A stretch of 64,000 nt of DNA, from contig CM074766.1 of assembly GCA_037355855.1 (NCBI GenBank), forward strand, positions 1,302,001-1,366,000. The letters are read 5' to 3'. Both the position numbers and the translations under genes were made by a program. The notes below the pieces were generated by a model that saw nothing but the letters and a program-made list of their open reading frames with translations, was not told the DNA's origin and searched no databases. Shown here piece by piece: positions 31,579 to 40,335 of this stretch. Numbering within the stretch: the first letter of the stretch is position 1; every line of letters starts with the position of its first letter. The DNA is from Pseudo-nitzschia pungens. Lineage: Eukaryota; Bacillariophyta; Bacillariophyceae; Bacillariales; Bacillariaceae.

Positions 31579-32134
31579 TATGTTACGTATTTATGTCTAG
31601 TACGTGTTCCTGTTTTACGACAATCGACTACAGTGACTAGTTCGATAAAAACCTCATAGATTGATGACACTGTGTATCCGTAAGTTACCGTATTTCTACA
31701 TACCGTAACCTTACCGTATTAACCTTACCGTACAGTTGAGGTTTTTCTTTTGAAATTATTTCGCACGATTCACCACCATGTTTAAATATTGTTTGGGGAT
31801 CTACCGGTACGTAATTACTTCGTACATGTTTGCGAAACAGAGCAGCAACAAGCAATGCTATCCGGTGCCTGTTCCAGTAACACCGGCAACTATTGGGAAG
31901 ATACGGACGATTTCGAATACAGTCGCTGCCGTTATTGATGGAAACGAGTATCGTCAAAAACAGAAGGAGAAAAAAATAATATGGTTCGCTAACCGCATCG
32001 GGCACAAAACATCATACCGTATCCCCGTCATATCGAAAACTTCGTACTACGTATCTCTTTCACTAGTACTAACTGGTGGACCCTGTCCTCTATTTCAATC
32101 GAAAGAATTCTACATCTTTCCTAGCAACCACACC
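31579..32134. other. 5' flank of the M50B-like gene
   Basis: It holds two CCTTACCGTA words near 31709-31730. The reading frame of the downstream gene is open back to 31778, but the extra residues look non-conserved, so I place the start at 32135. Confidence 0.5.
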
Positions 32135-33220
32135 ATGAGCACTCCTGCTGATATAGTGCTTGCCGACGACGCCGATTGGCTGGTAGGAGATACCAGTCCT
32201 AACATCATTCAAGCACCCAGTAGAACCACACAAACTACCGCCGAGCAAATGGAACGGAACATCGTTTCCGCAGATTATGTTGCAGCGTCCCCCAACAACA
32301 ACGACAACAACAACTACAACTACACCAATGGAGCGATTACGGGGAGCGCTGCCGATGCTGCCTCCAAGAAAACCTGGAAAGAATATTTTAAAGAGGGTTT
32401 TGTTCGCGATCGACGCCTTCTTTTGATCACCCTTTGCATTATCATCTGCATGAACATTCCATTTGTCAAGTGGGCCATTTATCCCTTTACCATATACAGC
32501 ACTTGGATCCACGAGTTCTGTCATGGAATGGCGGCCATTATACTCGGGGGGGAAATTAGCAAGCTCCAAATCTTCCCCGACACGAGTGGATTGGCCTACA
32601 CTGCCATCCCCGATGGCGATCGAAGAGGCTTTGTGGCATCGGCAGGCTATCAGGGGACGGCTGTCATTGGATTTCTATTGCTGGTATTTCGAAGGACCAA
32701 ACGGGGGCCTCGCACCGGAACCATGATAATTGCATTGACGATGATCCTGACTTGTATTTTGTATGTTCGAAATACCTTTGGGCTCGCTTTCCTTTCGGCC
32801 TTGGGAATTACTTTCTTAGGACTCGCCGTTTTCTTGCCATCGTCGCACATCCGAAATCTATTTACGATTCTTGCGGTGACATGTTCCATGAATGCTATCA
32901 CAAGCGTTCACGACTTGTTTGGTAGCAGTCACGTTGTCAATGGACAAGCATCCGAAACAGATGCTCACACCATGGCCGAGGTCAAGGGTGGGTCGTACGT
33001 GATGTGGGCCATTCTCTGGCTGGTGCTAGCCTGTGTTCTTACTCTTTTGGGCATTGTCTTCGCCATCCCCGGCCCCGGGGAAGTGGCCGACTTCAAGTGC
33101 TGCGGCGTTTGCCAAGATTGGGGCTGCTTTAAAATGTGCAACCTCCCGGGGCTGCGGGTGTTCGGACGTATGAGACAAGGCTGCGAAAATGATACCACTG
33201 ACAACAATCAAAACGTGTAA
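32135..33220 (+). CDS. M50B-like membrane metallopeptidase
   Basis: 361 residues from MSTPADIVLADDADWL. The N-terminal 90 residues are polar with an Asn-rich stretch, then about seven hydrophobic segments follow. The first helix region leads into TWIHEFCHGMAAIILGGEIS, a zinc-type HExxH motif at the membrane interface as in peptidase M50B-like proteins. Further marks are GLAYTAIPDGDRRGFVASAG and NAITSVHDLFGSS, which could offer a third ligand (Asp). The C-terminus is Cys-rich (FKCCGVCQDWGCFKMC). The family is found in plants, fungi and bacteria with mostly unknown substrates. The start was chosen because the ATG context is good and the upstream extension has no hydrophobic or conserved pattern. 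Confidence 0.82.
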   Translation: MSTPADIVLADDADWLVGDTSPNIIQAPSRTTQTTAEQMERNIVSADYVAASPNNNDNNNYNYTNGAITGSAADAASKKTWKEYFKEGFVRDRRLLLITLCIIICMNIPFVKWAIYPFTIYSTWIHEFCHGMAAIILGGEISKLQIFPDTSGLAYTAIPDGDRRGFVASAGYQGTAVIGFLLLVFRRTKRGPRTGTMIIALTMILTCILYVRNTFGLAFLSALGITFLGLAVFLPSSHIRNLFTILAVTCSMNAITSVHDLFGSSHVVNGQASETDAHTMAEVKGGSYVMWAILWLVLACVLTLLGIVFAIPGPGEVADFKCCGVCQDWGCFKMCNLPGLRVFGRMRQGCENDTTDNNQNV

Positions 33221-33779
33221 TGATCGTACGGTACGTGTGGCGAAACACCGTGCACCGAAAAAAAGTGAACACTATATCCTTTTCTGATATGGTGAATGTA
33301 TTTCCATAGAATAACAATAATATATATTTAGAAAGGTTGGAACCAACAAGGAGAAAACGACCTAGTAAGTATTCAGACTTCACCGTCGCCCCAATCAGAG
33401 TCAGAACCTTTTTTAAGCATGAGCGTTACTAGTTCGATGCTATTTGTATGCAACAAAATCTGAAGGAAGAGAGAACAATTATCTTTGTGGCCGTTGGGAG
33501 TACGTACATCTACATTGGCCATCGGTTTACCTATTATTAGTTTGCATGAAAACCTTGAAAGTGAGAGAAAGCAATGATTTCATTCGTTCGGTCGATGAGA
33601 CTTGATGGGTCATAAGTTTTGAATTTATAGAAATGGTTCTTCCGGGTGAATCAATCATCCGAACAGAAATCGTCGCCCATTGACCCGTTATCTTCCGAAA
33701 AGATCCAAGCTTCGAAAAGGTTTCAAAAAAGACACTTGGATCCACTCAACACACCAAGTGAAACCAAAGAAAAGCAGCG
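33221..33779. other. Intergenic
   Basis: No gene recognised. A 70-codon plus frame at 33680-33892 overlaps the start of the next gene in another frame and is probably noise. Confidence 0.4.
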
Positions 33780-34574
33780 ATGTTGATACAATGCAGCAAG
33801 CAATTCGCCATCACCTCTTCGAGGAGAATATCAATCACTCGCTTACCCTGCCGTGGCTTATCTTCGGACCACAAACGGGAAAGATTCGGTAATTTATACA
33901 TGGCTGAAATGTTTATTCCGAGTTGTTTCCATCCGATACCGGATCGCATGAAAACCTTGCTTTGTGCGACAAAAATCGGCTTGGTGAAAGGGCCCACCCA
34001 GAAACACGTTAACAAGCGTAGATCTATGCTGAATGCTGGGAATCCTTTCAAATTGGTGGTGAAAGCATTTCCTTGCAACGATCCCTATTTGTACGAAAGA
34101 TACTGGCACGAGAAATTCGCAACCTGCAATGTGCGCGGTGAATGGTTTGCATTATCGACGGCCCAAAAGGAAGAATTCGGGGAAGTAATGAAAGAATATC
34201 ACAGAACGGGAACATTCAAGGGTGACACCAAATTAGTGAACGCGTTGGAGAAGAAAATGATGTATGGTCCCGAATCGAAGCGATCTTTGAGACTCGGAGT
34301 GAAGGAAATTCTCAGCAAACATAGAGGAAAAATAGTTTCGAGATACAAGAGGTCCTACTTAGATGAGAAAGAACAAGGTTTTGTTGAGAAGGTCCTTTCT
34401 ATGCATCCGGAAGCACACTCACTCTTCGGGTGCGGAGTTCGAAAGATATTTGTCAAGGAATCTCCAAATAGCACGTCAGTGCTCAGGTGTTATTGTTTTT
34501 ATATTGAACGTGTGGATGGTAGTGTGCAGCATTTTAGTTACCTTAAGTGTTTCTATAATAGAAAACTCAAATGA
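33780..34574 (+). CDS. GIY-YIG (MUG113/T5orf172-like) plus DUF3223 protein
   Basis: 264 residues, AT-rich codons. Residues about 37-145 fit the MUG113/T5orf172 branch of the GIY-YIG nuclease fold: NLYMAEM as the first strand, ATKIGLVKGPTQKHVNKR, NPFKLVVKAFPCND, a conserved Glu in YERYWHEKFA, and RGEWFALS. The C-terminal 90 residues fit DUF3223 (the DeCL-type domain also found at the end of plant Pol V largest subunit): VKEILSKHRGKIVSRYK, FVEKVLSMHPEA, LFGCGVRKIFVK and DGSVQHFSYLKCF. DUF3223 is thought to bind nucleic acid or help rRNA processing in plants, and MUG113 domains have uncertain activity. A DNA- or RNA-processing role is inferred. The first residues before the GIY-YIG strand are not conserved, so an upstream exon is possible. 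Confidence 0.75.
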   Translation: MLIQCSKQFAITSSRRISITRLPCRGLSSDHKRERFGNLYMAEMFIPSCFHPIPDRMKTLLCATKIGLVKGPTQKHVNKRRSMLNAGNPFKLVVKAFPCNDPYLYERYWHEKFATCNVRGEWFALSTAQKEEFGEVMKEYHRTGTFKGDTKLVNALEKKMMYGPESKRSLRLGVKEILSKHRGKIVSRYKRSYLDEKEQGFVEKVLSMHPEAHSLFGCGVRKIFVKESPNSTSVLRCYCFYIERVDGSVQHFSYLKCFYNRKLK

Positions 34575-34988
34575 AAGAAAAAGAGACATTCGCATTCGGA
34601 TTATCAAGGGCACTGAAAGGACTTGTGTGTGAAACTTTCCACGAAGCTCACACGGACACTATTGCACAAGCAAGTCTCGGGAGGAGCTGCCGACATTCTG
34701 GTTGAAAGGCGATTTGTAAAACTGGTTGTGGAAAACGCATTGTTCACAATACAGCAGGTATTCCAGATTGTTTTTGAGTTGGAGCAAGTCTTTTGTCAGT
34801 CTTCCTAACAAATAGGCGCTTCTGCTGTCAAGGTTTAGATTATGAACGAGACGATAAGAAATTATCTTTGGACTGCGCAAGGAATAACAAGAGACACGGA
34901 CTCAGTACGTGTAGCAGCGCTGCTACATTGCATCATAAGATTTTTTGATATTGTATCCATTCCGTTCATAATATTATTATAGTATTTT
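34575..34988. other. Short intergenic region
   Basis: 414 bp between two converging genes; both 3' UTRs should lie here. Nothing else is seen. Confidence 0.45.
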
Positions 34989-36182
34989 TTATCCCGACCG
35001 TATTCGAAGTTCTTCCTCGGTGATTGGACGAAGAACAAACGACGATGCATTCCCGACCGATTCATCGCCACCCTCGGCTTTGCTCGTTTCTCTCCTCCTT
35101 TGGATCATTTGCCGCGTTTCAAGACTCAACACCGCCTCCTCGCGATTGCGATACAATCCGTGACGGATTTCGGTATCCCCTCCGCTTTCCGGGGTGGCTG
35201 CTTCCTCCGTTTTGATTTCTACCACCTCGTACCAAAGATTCGCATCGTCGAGTTCATCGCGAAGAGTCTCATCGGCGGCAGAGTTTGTTGCAACATTGGT
35301 GGCCGATGATATCAAGTTCGGGTGTGCGTGATCCTCCGATGATTGCGGAGCGAGTGGTTCCGTTGCGGAGTCGTTGGTCGAGCGTCCCTCGTCCGATTGC
35401 GACACTTCCCCGCTGCTGGAGGGCAACATAAGCCGGCTTTCGACGGCTTCGGCACTCTTGTTCTTCACGGATTCCCCGGCGATGGTCTCCGACGAACCGG
35501 ACGAACCGGTGCTCGAATTTGCTTCGATATTGCTTTCCTGCGACTCTTTTTCTCGTTCTAGCCGCTCCTTTTCCATCAGAGCGTCCATTTGCTCCTGCTC
35601 TTTTCGCTGTTCCTCTCTGAATTCTTCCTCCAACTTGGATATTGTCGCGTCGTAGGATTGTGGAAGGACCTCGTGATGCAATACCAGCGAAGCCTGTTGT
35701 GGAGTCATCCTCTTGACAGTGTTTGTTGCGTATCCCAATTTGTGGATCAGGTCGTTTTTCATCGATGAGGTTATCATGAAGGCAACCTTTGCGCCGCCCT
35801 TGTTCGCAGAATTGCTATCCGCGGCGGCATTCGTTGCGGGAGAGTTTTGTTCGGAGTTGGATTGGTTCGTCGACGGGGACAAAGAGCTCGACGAAGGCCA
35901 AGAGGGCAACCGAAACAACGCGCCTTGCTTTCGCCGCAAATATTCCGCCAGTCCCCAATACCTCACCAGACCAAGCTCCCTTCCGGCTTTCAGAAACGAT
36001 ATCGCAACACTATTGTTGGAAGGATCGCGGGATTCATCGAGCAGCACCGCCTTGACTCGTTCGGAAACCGTGGAATTCGCTGCGGCCGCTCTGGGAACGT
36101 CACGAACCATGGCTTGCGACAAGGCCAATCCATCCCGGGCGAATCGGGACACGCCCCGGGTCAATCGAGATATCAGAGACAT
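34989..36182 (-). CDS. Protein of unknown function, possibly organellar
   Basis: 397 residues, no intron. The N-terminus (MSLISRLTRGVSRFARDGLA) is basic, amphipathic and lacks acidic residues, as in mitochondrial presequences. A segment near residues 130-170 (AFMITSSMKNDLIHKLGYAT, then VKRMTPQQASLVLHHEV) looks like a folded domain in which Met-Thr-Pro starts a helix. A charged coiled coil follows (LEEEFREEQRKEQEQMDALM). The second half is Ser/Glu-rich and probably disordered except for LWYEVVEIKTEEAA. I recognise no named family. Coding status is supported by the long frame and the contrast between ordered and disordered parts. Confidence 0.7.
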   Translation of the reverse strand: MSLISRLTRGVSRFARDGLALSQAMVRDVPRAAAANSTVSERVKAVLLDESRDPSNNSVAISFLKAGRELGLVRYWGLAEYLRRKQGALFRLPSWPSSSSLSPSTNQSNSEQNSPATNAAADSNSANKGGAKVAFMITSSMKNDLIHKLGYATNTVKRMTPQQASLVLHHEVLPQSYDATISKLEEEFREEQRKEQEQMDALMEKERLEREKESQESNIEANSSTGSSGSSETIAGESVKNKSAEAVESRLMLPSSSGEVSQSDEGRSTNDSATEPLAPQSSEDHAHPNLISSATNVATNSAADETLRDELDDANLWYEVVEIKTEEAATPESGGDTEIRHGLYRNREEAVLSLETRQMIQRRRETSKAEGGDESVGNASSFVLRPITEEELRIRSG

Positions 36183-37775
36183 TGCCGTCTATGCTTCAGG
36201 ACGATTCGATGATGGAGCTCTCCAGAGGCACTGCTGTTGAGATTGGAGTTTCGAGTTGGACGTGAGGCTTTCAACAGCGTTTTTCTCATTGTTGTCTCCG
36301 CCGCCCGAATACGAGTACGAAAATACTTGTATCCTCAACAATCCGATTTTCTGAACAATCGATGATCGGCAATCGGCACAATGTCGCTGCCAACTCGGGA
36401 TTGAAAAGATTGGTTGGTCCTCCACTTTCAATTTTGCGCGTATCGTTTCCCGCAGAATGTGGCTCGCTATCACACTAAGATTAATTACTTCCCAGCATAA
36501 ACTAGACACTTTTTTCCTTTCACAAAAAAAACATCAAGTTACTTCGTAAGATCAATAAGCGATAAGGTACGTGTAACTGATGACCGCCGCAATTGATATT
36601 ATTTTTGAAGCGATATCGGAACTATTTGGAAAAGTCCCCTCAACTTCTGCGAAGACGTCATTGAATCGGAAATCGCTCAATCAAAACGATCCGCCAAGAA
36701 GAATAGTAGCAATGTAATTTTTAAAAAGCAACGAATCCCATCTCTAGTTCTGTTGATATTAGGTGCACTACGCGTACTTCTAGGATCAGCACTACCGAGA
36801 TTGTCTTATTTTTTCTCCATTGTCTCCTGCTGCTAGTTGCGAATTCGCATTCGCCGTTGAAACTGTTGCGACTCGTTTGTAAATGTTTATTATTACTTCT
36901 ATTCCACAATTGCGCAGATCCATCTCCAGCTCGTTCGCCGTTTCGTGTGGTTCACACCGAAGCAATAATTTGGGACCCCTCGTGACTTCCTCCATCTCCC
37001 AACAACCACTCCTGCTGGTATGCATTCATCGCTTTTTGTGGTCGCGTTTGTAACTCGGTCCAATCGTCTCGGAAGGCACCTAGCAGTCTCTCTCCCGTTT
37101 GCGGATGCGCTCTGCATCCATTTCATTGGCGCCGATCGGGGCAATCGCCCTTCGTGCAGTTTAATCCCTAAACCATAACTACAAGATGGGGAAACCCCAG
37201 TCATTGGAGTCTCGAGCGGGAAGAGATGGCCGAAGAACGGATTGCTTGCTTTGTATGATAGAAGAAGAAAAGCAATGGAACGCAATCGGTCGAAAAGGCG
37301 ACCCGTTGATTGATGGCGCCGCAACCAGGTGGCAACGGCCGACCGCATGCCTCCGATGCCCTTGCGCGAAGCGAGAGACCCCGTCGATTTCTGATGGATC
37401 TCGAGCGACACGTTTGCGAAGGATCGGGACGAGTTCGCACGTTGCAGTTCCGATGCACGCACATCGCTGCCTCGTTTCGCCACTCGGCAACAATTGTCAT
37501 CCACCCCTTCCGACTCTCGCGTCGGCATTGTCGGGGTTTGATGGGACCCTTGTTGCTCTCCGTGAAATCATTTTGAGGGTTCCCGGAAACGTATGCATTC
37601 ATGGGCGGATTGTGCACACAAAATCGAGAATCAACCGTGTTTCCGAAACTCCTCGGATTGTTCCCAAATTCGCAAGTCATCGCTGACATCCAAGGCAAAC
37701 TCTCTCTCTCTCTCTCTCTCCCCCCCCCCCCCCTTCCCGGAAAACTCTCTCTCTCATTCGAAATCTCGCAGAGTG
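36183..37775. other. Intergenic, no gene supported
   Basis: It holds a (CT)n tract, a run of about 13 C and another CT stretch at 37700-37762. A 209-codon minus frame at 36899-37528 has no hydrophobic pattern or motif, and its codon content matches background, so I do not call it. Confidence 0.4.
37698..37762. repeat. (CT)n plus poly-C tract
   Basis: CTCTCTCT for about 20 bases, then about 13 C, then CCCGGAAAA and another CT run. It lies immediately 3' of the SET-domain gene. Confidence 0.9.
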
Positions 37776-38939
37776 CTACACGCGGCGCATGTACCGTCTA
37801 GTGTCCAAAAGGAAGGATCTGTGAATGACGCTCGGATCGAAACACGACGAAAACGGGAATGCAGCTTCCATGTCGTCCTCGTTATCGTCGTCATCCTCGT
37901 TATCGTTGCTATTGTTGCTATCGTTCGCAGTTGGACCGTTGTTCGCGGTAGAATCGGTGTCGACGGTCTCGCTCTCTTCCCCCCGGCAGACGGCGTCGTT
38001 CCGAGTCAGCGTGTTTCCAGCGATCGGTTGCTGCTTCCAGTAGGCATCCCCGTACCGGACAAAGAGCTCCTCCCCCGGTTGGATGCTCCGCGTCGTGTAC
38101 ACAGACGTCCGGATGGTGTCCGGGTGGGGGTCCTCTCCGTCGTTCCGGCGGTCACCCCGCGTCGTTGCGGCAATGGTTGCGGTTGCGAGAGTCGTCGGAA
38201 CGAACCGACAATTGACCAGTTGCTCGTTCAGGGGATCGTTGATGTACCGCGCCGTGATGTTCGGAAGTGGCGCCGGATCCACCAGGGTATTGCCCCGAAT
38301 CCACATGAGATAGGAGCGATCGGCTAGTCGGCGAGCCGAGGAATGCGTGTGGACGTGCCCGGTGTAGTAACAAACGAGGCTTCCGGCCGGAATCGGCGCG
38401 GCGGCGCATTCGGAGTCCCCGTCGGCGTGGTTCGGATCGTCGCCGGAAGTTCTCTCCCGCACTCCCGGATCGTAATACAACCCCATTCCGGCGTCGGGTA
38501 TCTGGCTCGGTCGAACCACCAGATCGGGTTCCCATCGAGTCGTTTCGACGGCCAACTCTGTCAAGTGATCGTTGAATAAATCTCGAACGCGACTCCATTG
38601 CTTTTGCAAGGCGAGCAAGTCGTCGAGTCCGTCGTTATCGTTGTCATTGTCATCACCATCATCGTCATCATCACCATTGAGATCCTGCGAGTATTCCTCG
38701 CCCTTCGAATCGGTTCCGGCTGCCAACAAGAATCTGTCTTCGGGATGACAATCCTCGGCGGATCGCGGTCGAACCGCGAGTTCGTTCCACTTTTCCAGCA
38801 CTTCCAAACGCTGCCACAGTTCTTGCAATTTCGGGCGGGAATTCACCTCAAAGCCGAGGAAATACTTCGCGGTTGCGGGCCGGACGGTGCGATCCGTCGT
38901 TGCGGATGATTCTTCGTCTTCCACCGGTGGTACGAGCAT
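37776..38939 (-). CDS. SET-domain protein, predicted lysine methyltransferase
   Basis: 387 residues. The first 130 residues are helical and acidic, with an Asp/Asn-rich tract from GAT/AAC repeats. The SET domain starts near residue 140: VVRPSQIPDAGMGLYYDPG is the opening strand pair, SLVCYYTGHVHTHSS follows, then SYLMWIRGNTLVDPAPLPN, the substrate/SAM segment ARYINDPLNEQLVNCRFVP (in place of RFINHSC-x-N), and the closing YTTRSIQPGEELFVRYGDAY. Inserts rich in Thr/Ala/Asp interrupt the fold before the last part. The replacement of NHS by NDP is common in non-histone SET enzymes, so the target may not be a histone. The tail is acidic, with a short Cys/Phe end. Confidence 0.85.
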   Translation of the reverse strand: MLVPPVEDEESSATTDRTVRPATAKYFLGFEVNSRPKLQELWQRLEVLEKWNELAVRPRSAEDCHPEDRFLLAAGTDSKGEEYSQDLNGDDDDDGDDNDNDNDGLDDLLALQKQWSRVRDLFNDHLTELAVETTRWEPDLVVRPSQIPDAGMGLYYDPGVRERTSGDDPNHADGDSECAAAPIPAGSLVCYYTGHVHTHSSARRLADRSYLMWIRGNTLVDPAPLPNITARYINDPLNEQLVNCRFVPTTLATATIAATTRGDRRNDGEDPHPDTIRTSVYTTRSIQPGEELFVRYGDAYWKQQPIAGNTLTRNDAVCRGEESETVDTDSTANNGPTANDSNNSNDNEDDDDNEDDMEAAFPFSSCFDPSVIHRSFLLDTRRYMRRV

Positions 38940-40335
38940 CTGGCAAGTCCTCTTCGAGAAGGGTTCGGCAGGTTACTGGTGGTACATACCGTGCAGACGT
39001 AATGGACTCTTGCGATTGCCGGTGTTGAGAGAGATTCCGCGTTCCTCACATACCGGTAAGACTTATGGATGTAGAGGGTACGAGTATCACCGTACCGGAA
39101 ACCTTATCGATGATCCGATATGGTCATCCCAATTGGAATGTGGATGGTGGATGGTGGATGGTGGATGGTCGCGATCCTGTTTTCGGTTTCCTGTTCATCG
39201 TTCCCTCGATTCGATCATTCCATCGTCTCTCGAGTTTTTAGTTGTACCGTACTCTTACCGTAATTCGGAATTTGGGGGCGACAAATCCGTCGACGTAATC
39301 ATATGTTTTTATACATATAATACATACAAATACGATAGACAAGGAAAAACTGGCTTCCAACTTGTTAATTACTACGTAGTACTACTAATTACCGTAAGAT
39401 CTTACCGGTACGACTTCCAACATCGTGTCACGGATAGAGTGACTAGTAAGGTTAAGGTTACGAACAATCATGCCGCAACTACGAAGGGTGCGACGGGCAG
39501 ACGGGAGAAGGACAGACCAGCGCGATTGCGCGTTGCAGCAAACGCAACAACAGCAGCAAGTTCCTCTGCAGCAAAGCCCTTGGAAGCATCTGAGCTCCTA
39601 AGCAATGTACCGAAGACCACTTGCCCCGGACTTCTCCCCCTTCCTTGAGTGACTAAGTCGGTGAAAGAAATTCCATAGACAGGAAAGCACACCGAGATCA
39701 GGTTGTTGCCGGCTAAGTCTATTTTCGTGTATCGTTTTCTTTCTTCCGGCGCCACGGAGAGTTCTCCGGGCGCCACTGGATCTCCGTTGCGTCCGGTCGG
39801 TTCCGAGGGGGGTGGGGATTTGTTGTTGTTTCAATTGCACTGTCATTTTATTCACGGTGCAGACCGCGATGTCATCCGGAGCACGAACGCCTGTCTGAAC
39901 GAGTTGCAAATTCTCGTCTCAAAACAAAAACGGCGAATCTTCCGTACCGTACCGTATTGCACTCGTGCTCGTACGGTACTCGTTTCCGGATACAGCAAGA
40001 TCGGGAGTGCCATGCGGAGGCACATGCACATTATCGTGCCACTGCGTAGAATCAAACCGGGCAATGATTCGGAAAGAATGATAGGTGCGTAGGTGGACAT
40101 GGGTCGTACAGGGTAGCCATTCTTCTCGCAACATTGTATGCCCGCAACCCTGTGGTAAGGGGTTCGAAACCCTTTGGCAATAGAACCATCGAATGCGTTC
40201 AGTGCAGTGCCATTCGTTCTCTTGAAGTGTTCCACGCAACACGACCTAGAGTCGATTCAAATAATTCTTCTATCATTAGCAGCAGTAATTAGTAGTGGTA
40301 CTAGTAGTATTGGAGTAGAAATAGTATTATCATTA
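38940..40335. other. Intergenic
   Basis: Recurrent ACCTTAC, TACCGTA and TACGTAGTACTACTAATTAC words are dense near 39090-39460 and 39935-39975. A 102-codon minus frame (39468-39776) and a 253-codon plus frame (38887-39648) exist but carry no recognisable domain. Confidence 0.4.

Noticed and set aside
36899..37528. 209-codon minus frame
   Set aside because: No motif, no hydrophobic or amphipathic pattern, and overlapping frames of similar length on both strands.
38887..39648. 253-codon plus frame
   Set aside because: It begins antisense to the SET gene and runs into sequence full of recurrent intergenic words; no domain.
39468..39776. 102-codon minus frame (MAPGELSVAPEERKRY...)
   Set aside because: Could be a small gene, but I find no motif, and the C-terminal half is Ala/Arg-rich low-complexity. 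Not enough to call.
40125..40185. tRNA-like GGGGTTCGAAACCC segment
   Set aside because: It resembles a T-arm, but no acceptor, D-arm or anticodon arm can be paired around it on either strand, and the loop position 60 is not a pyrimidine.
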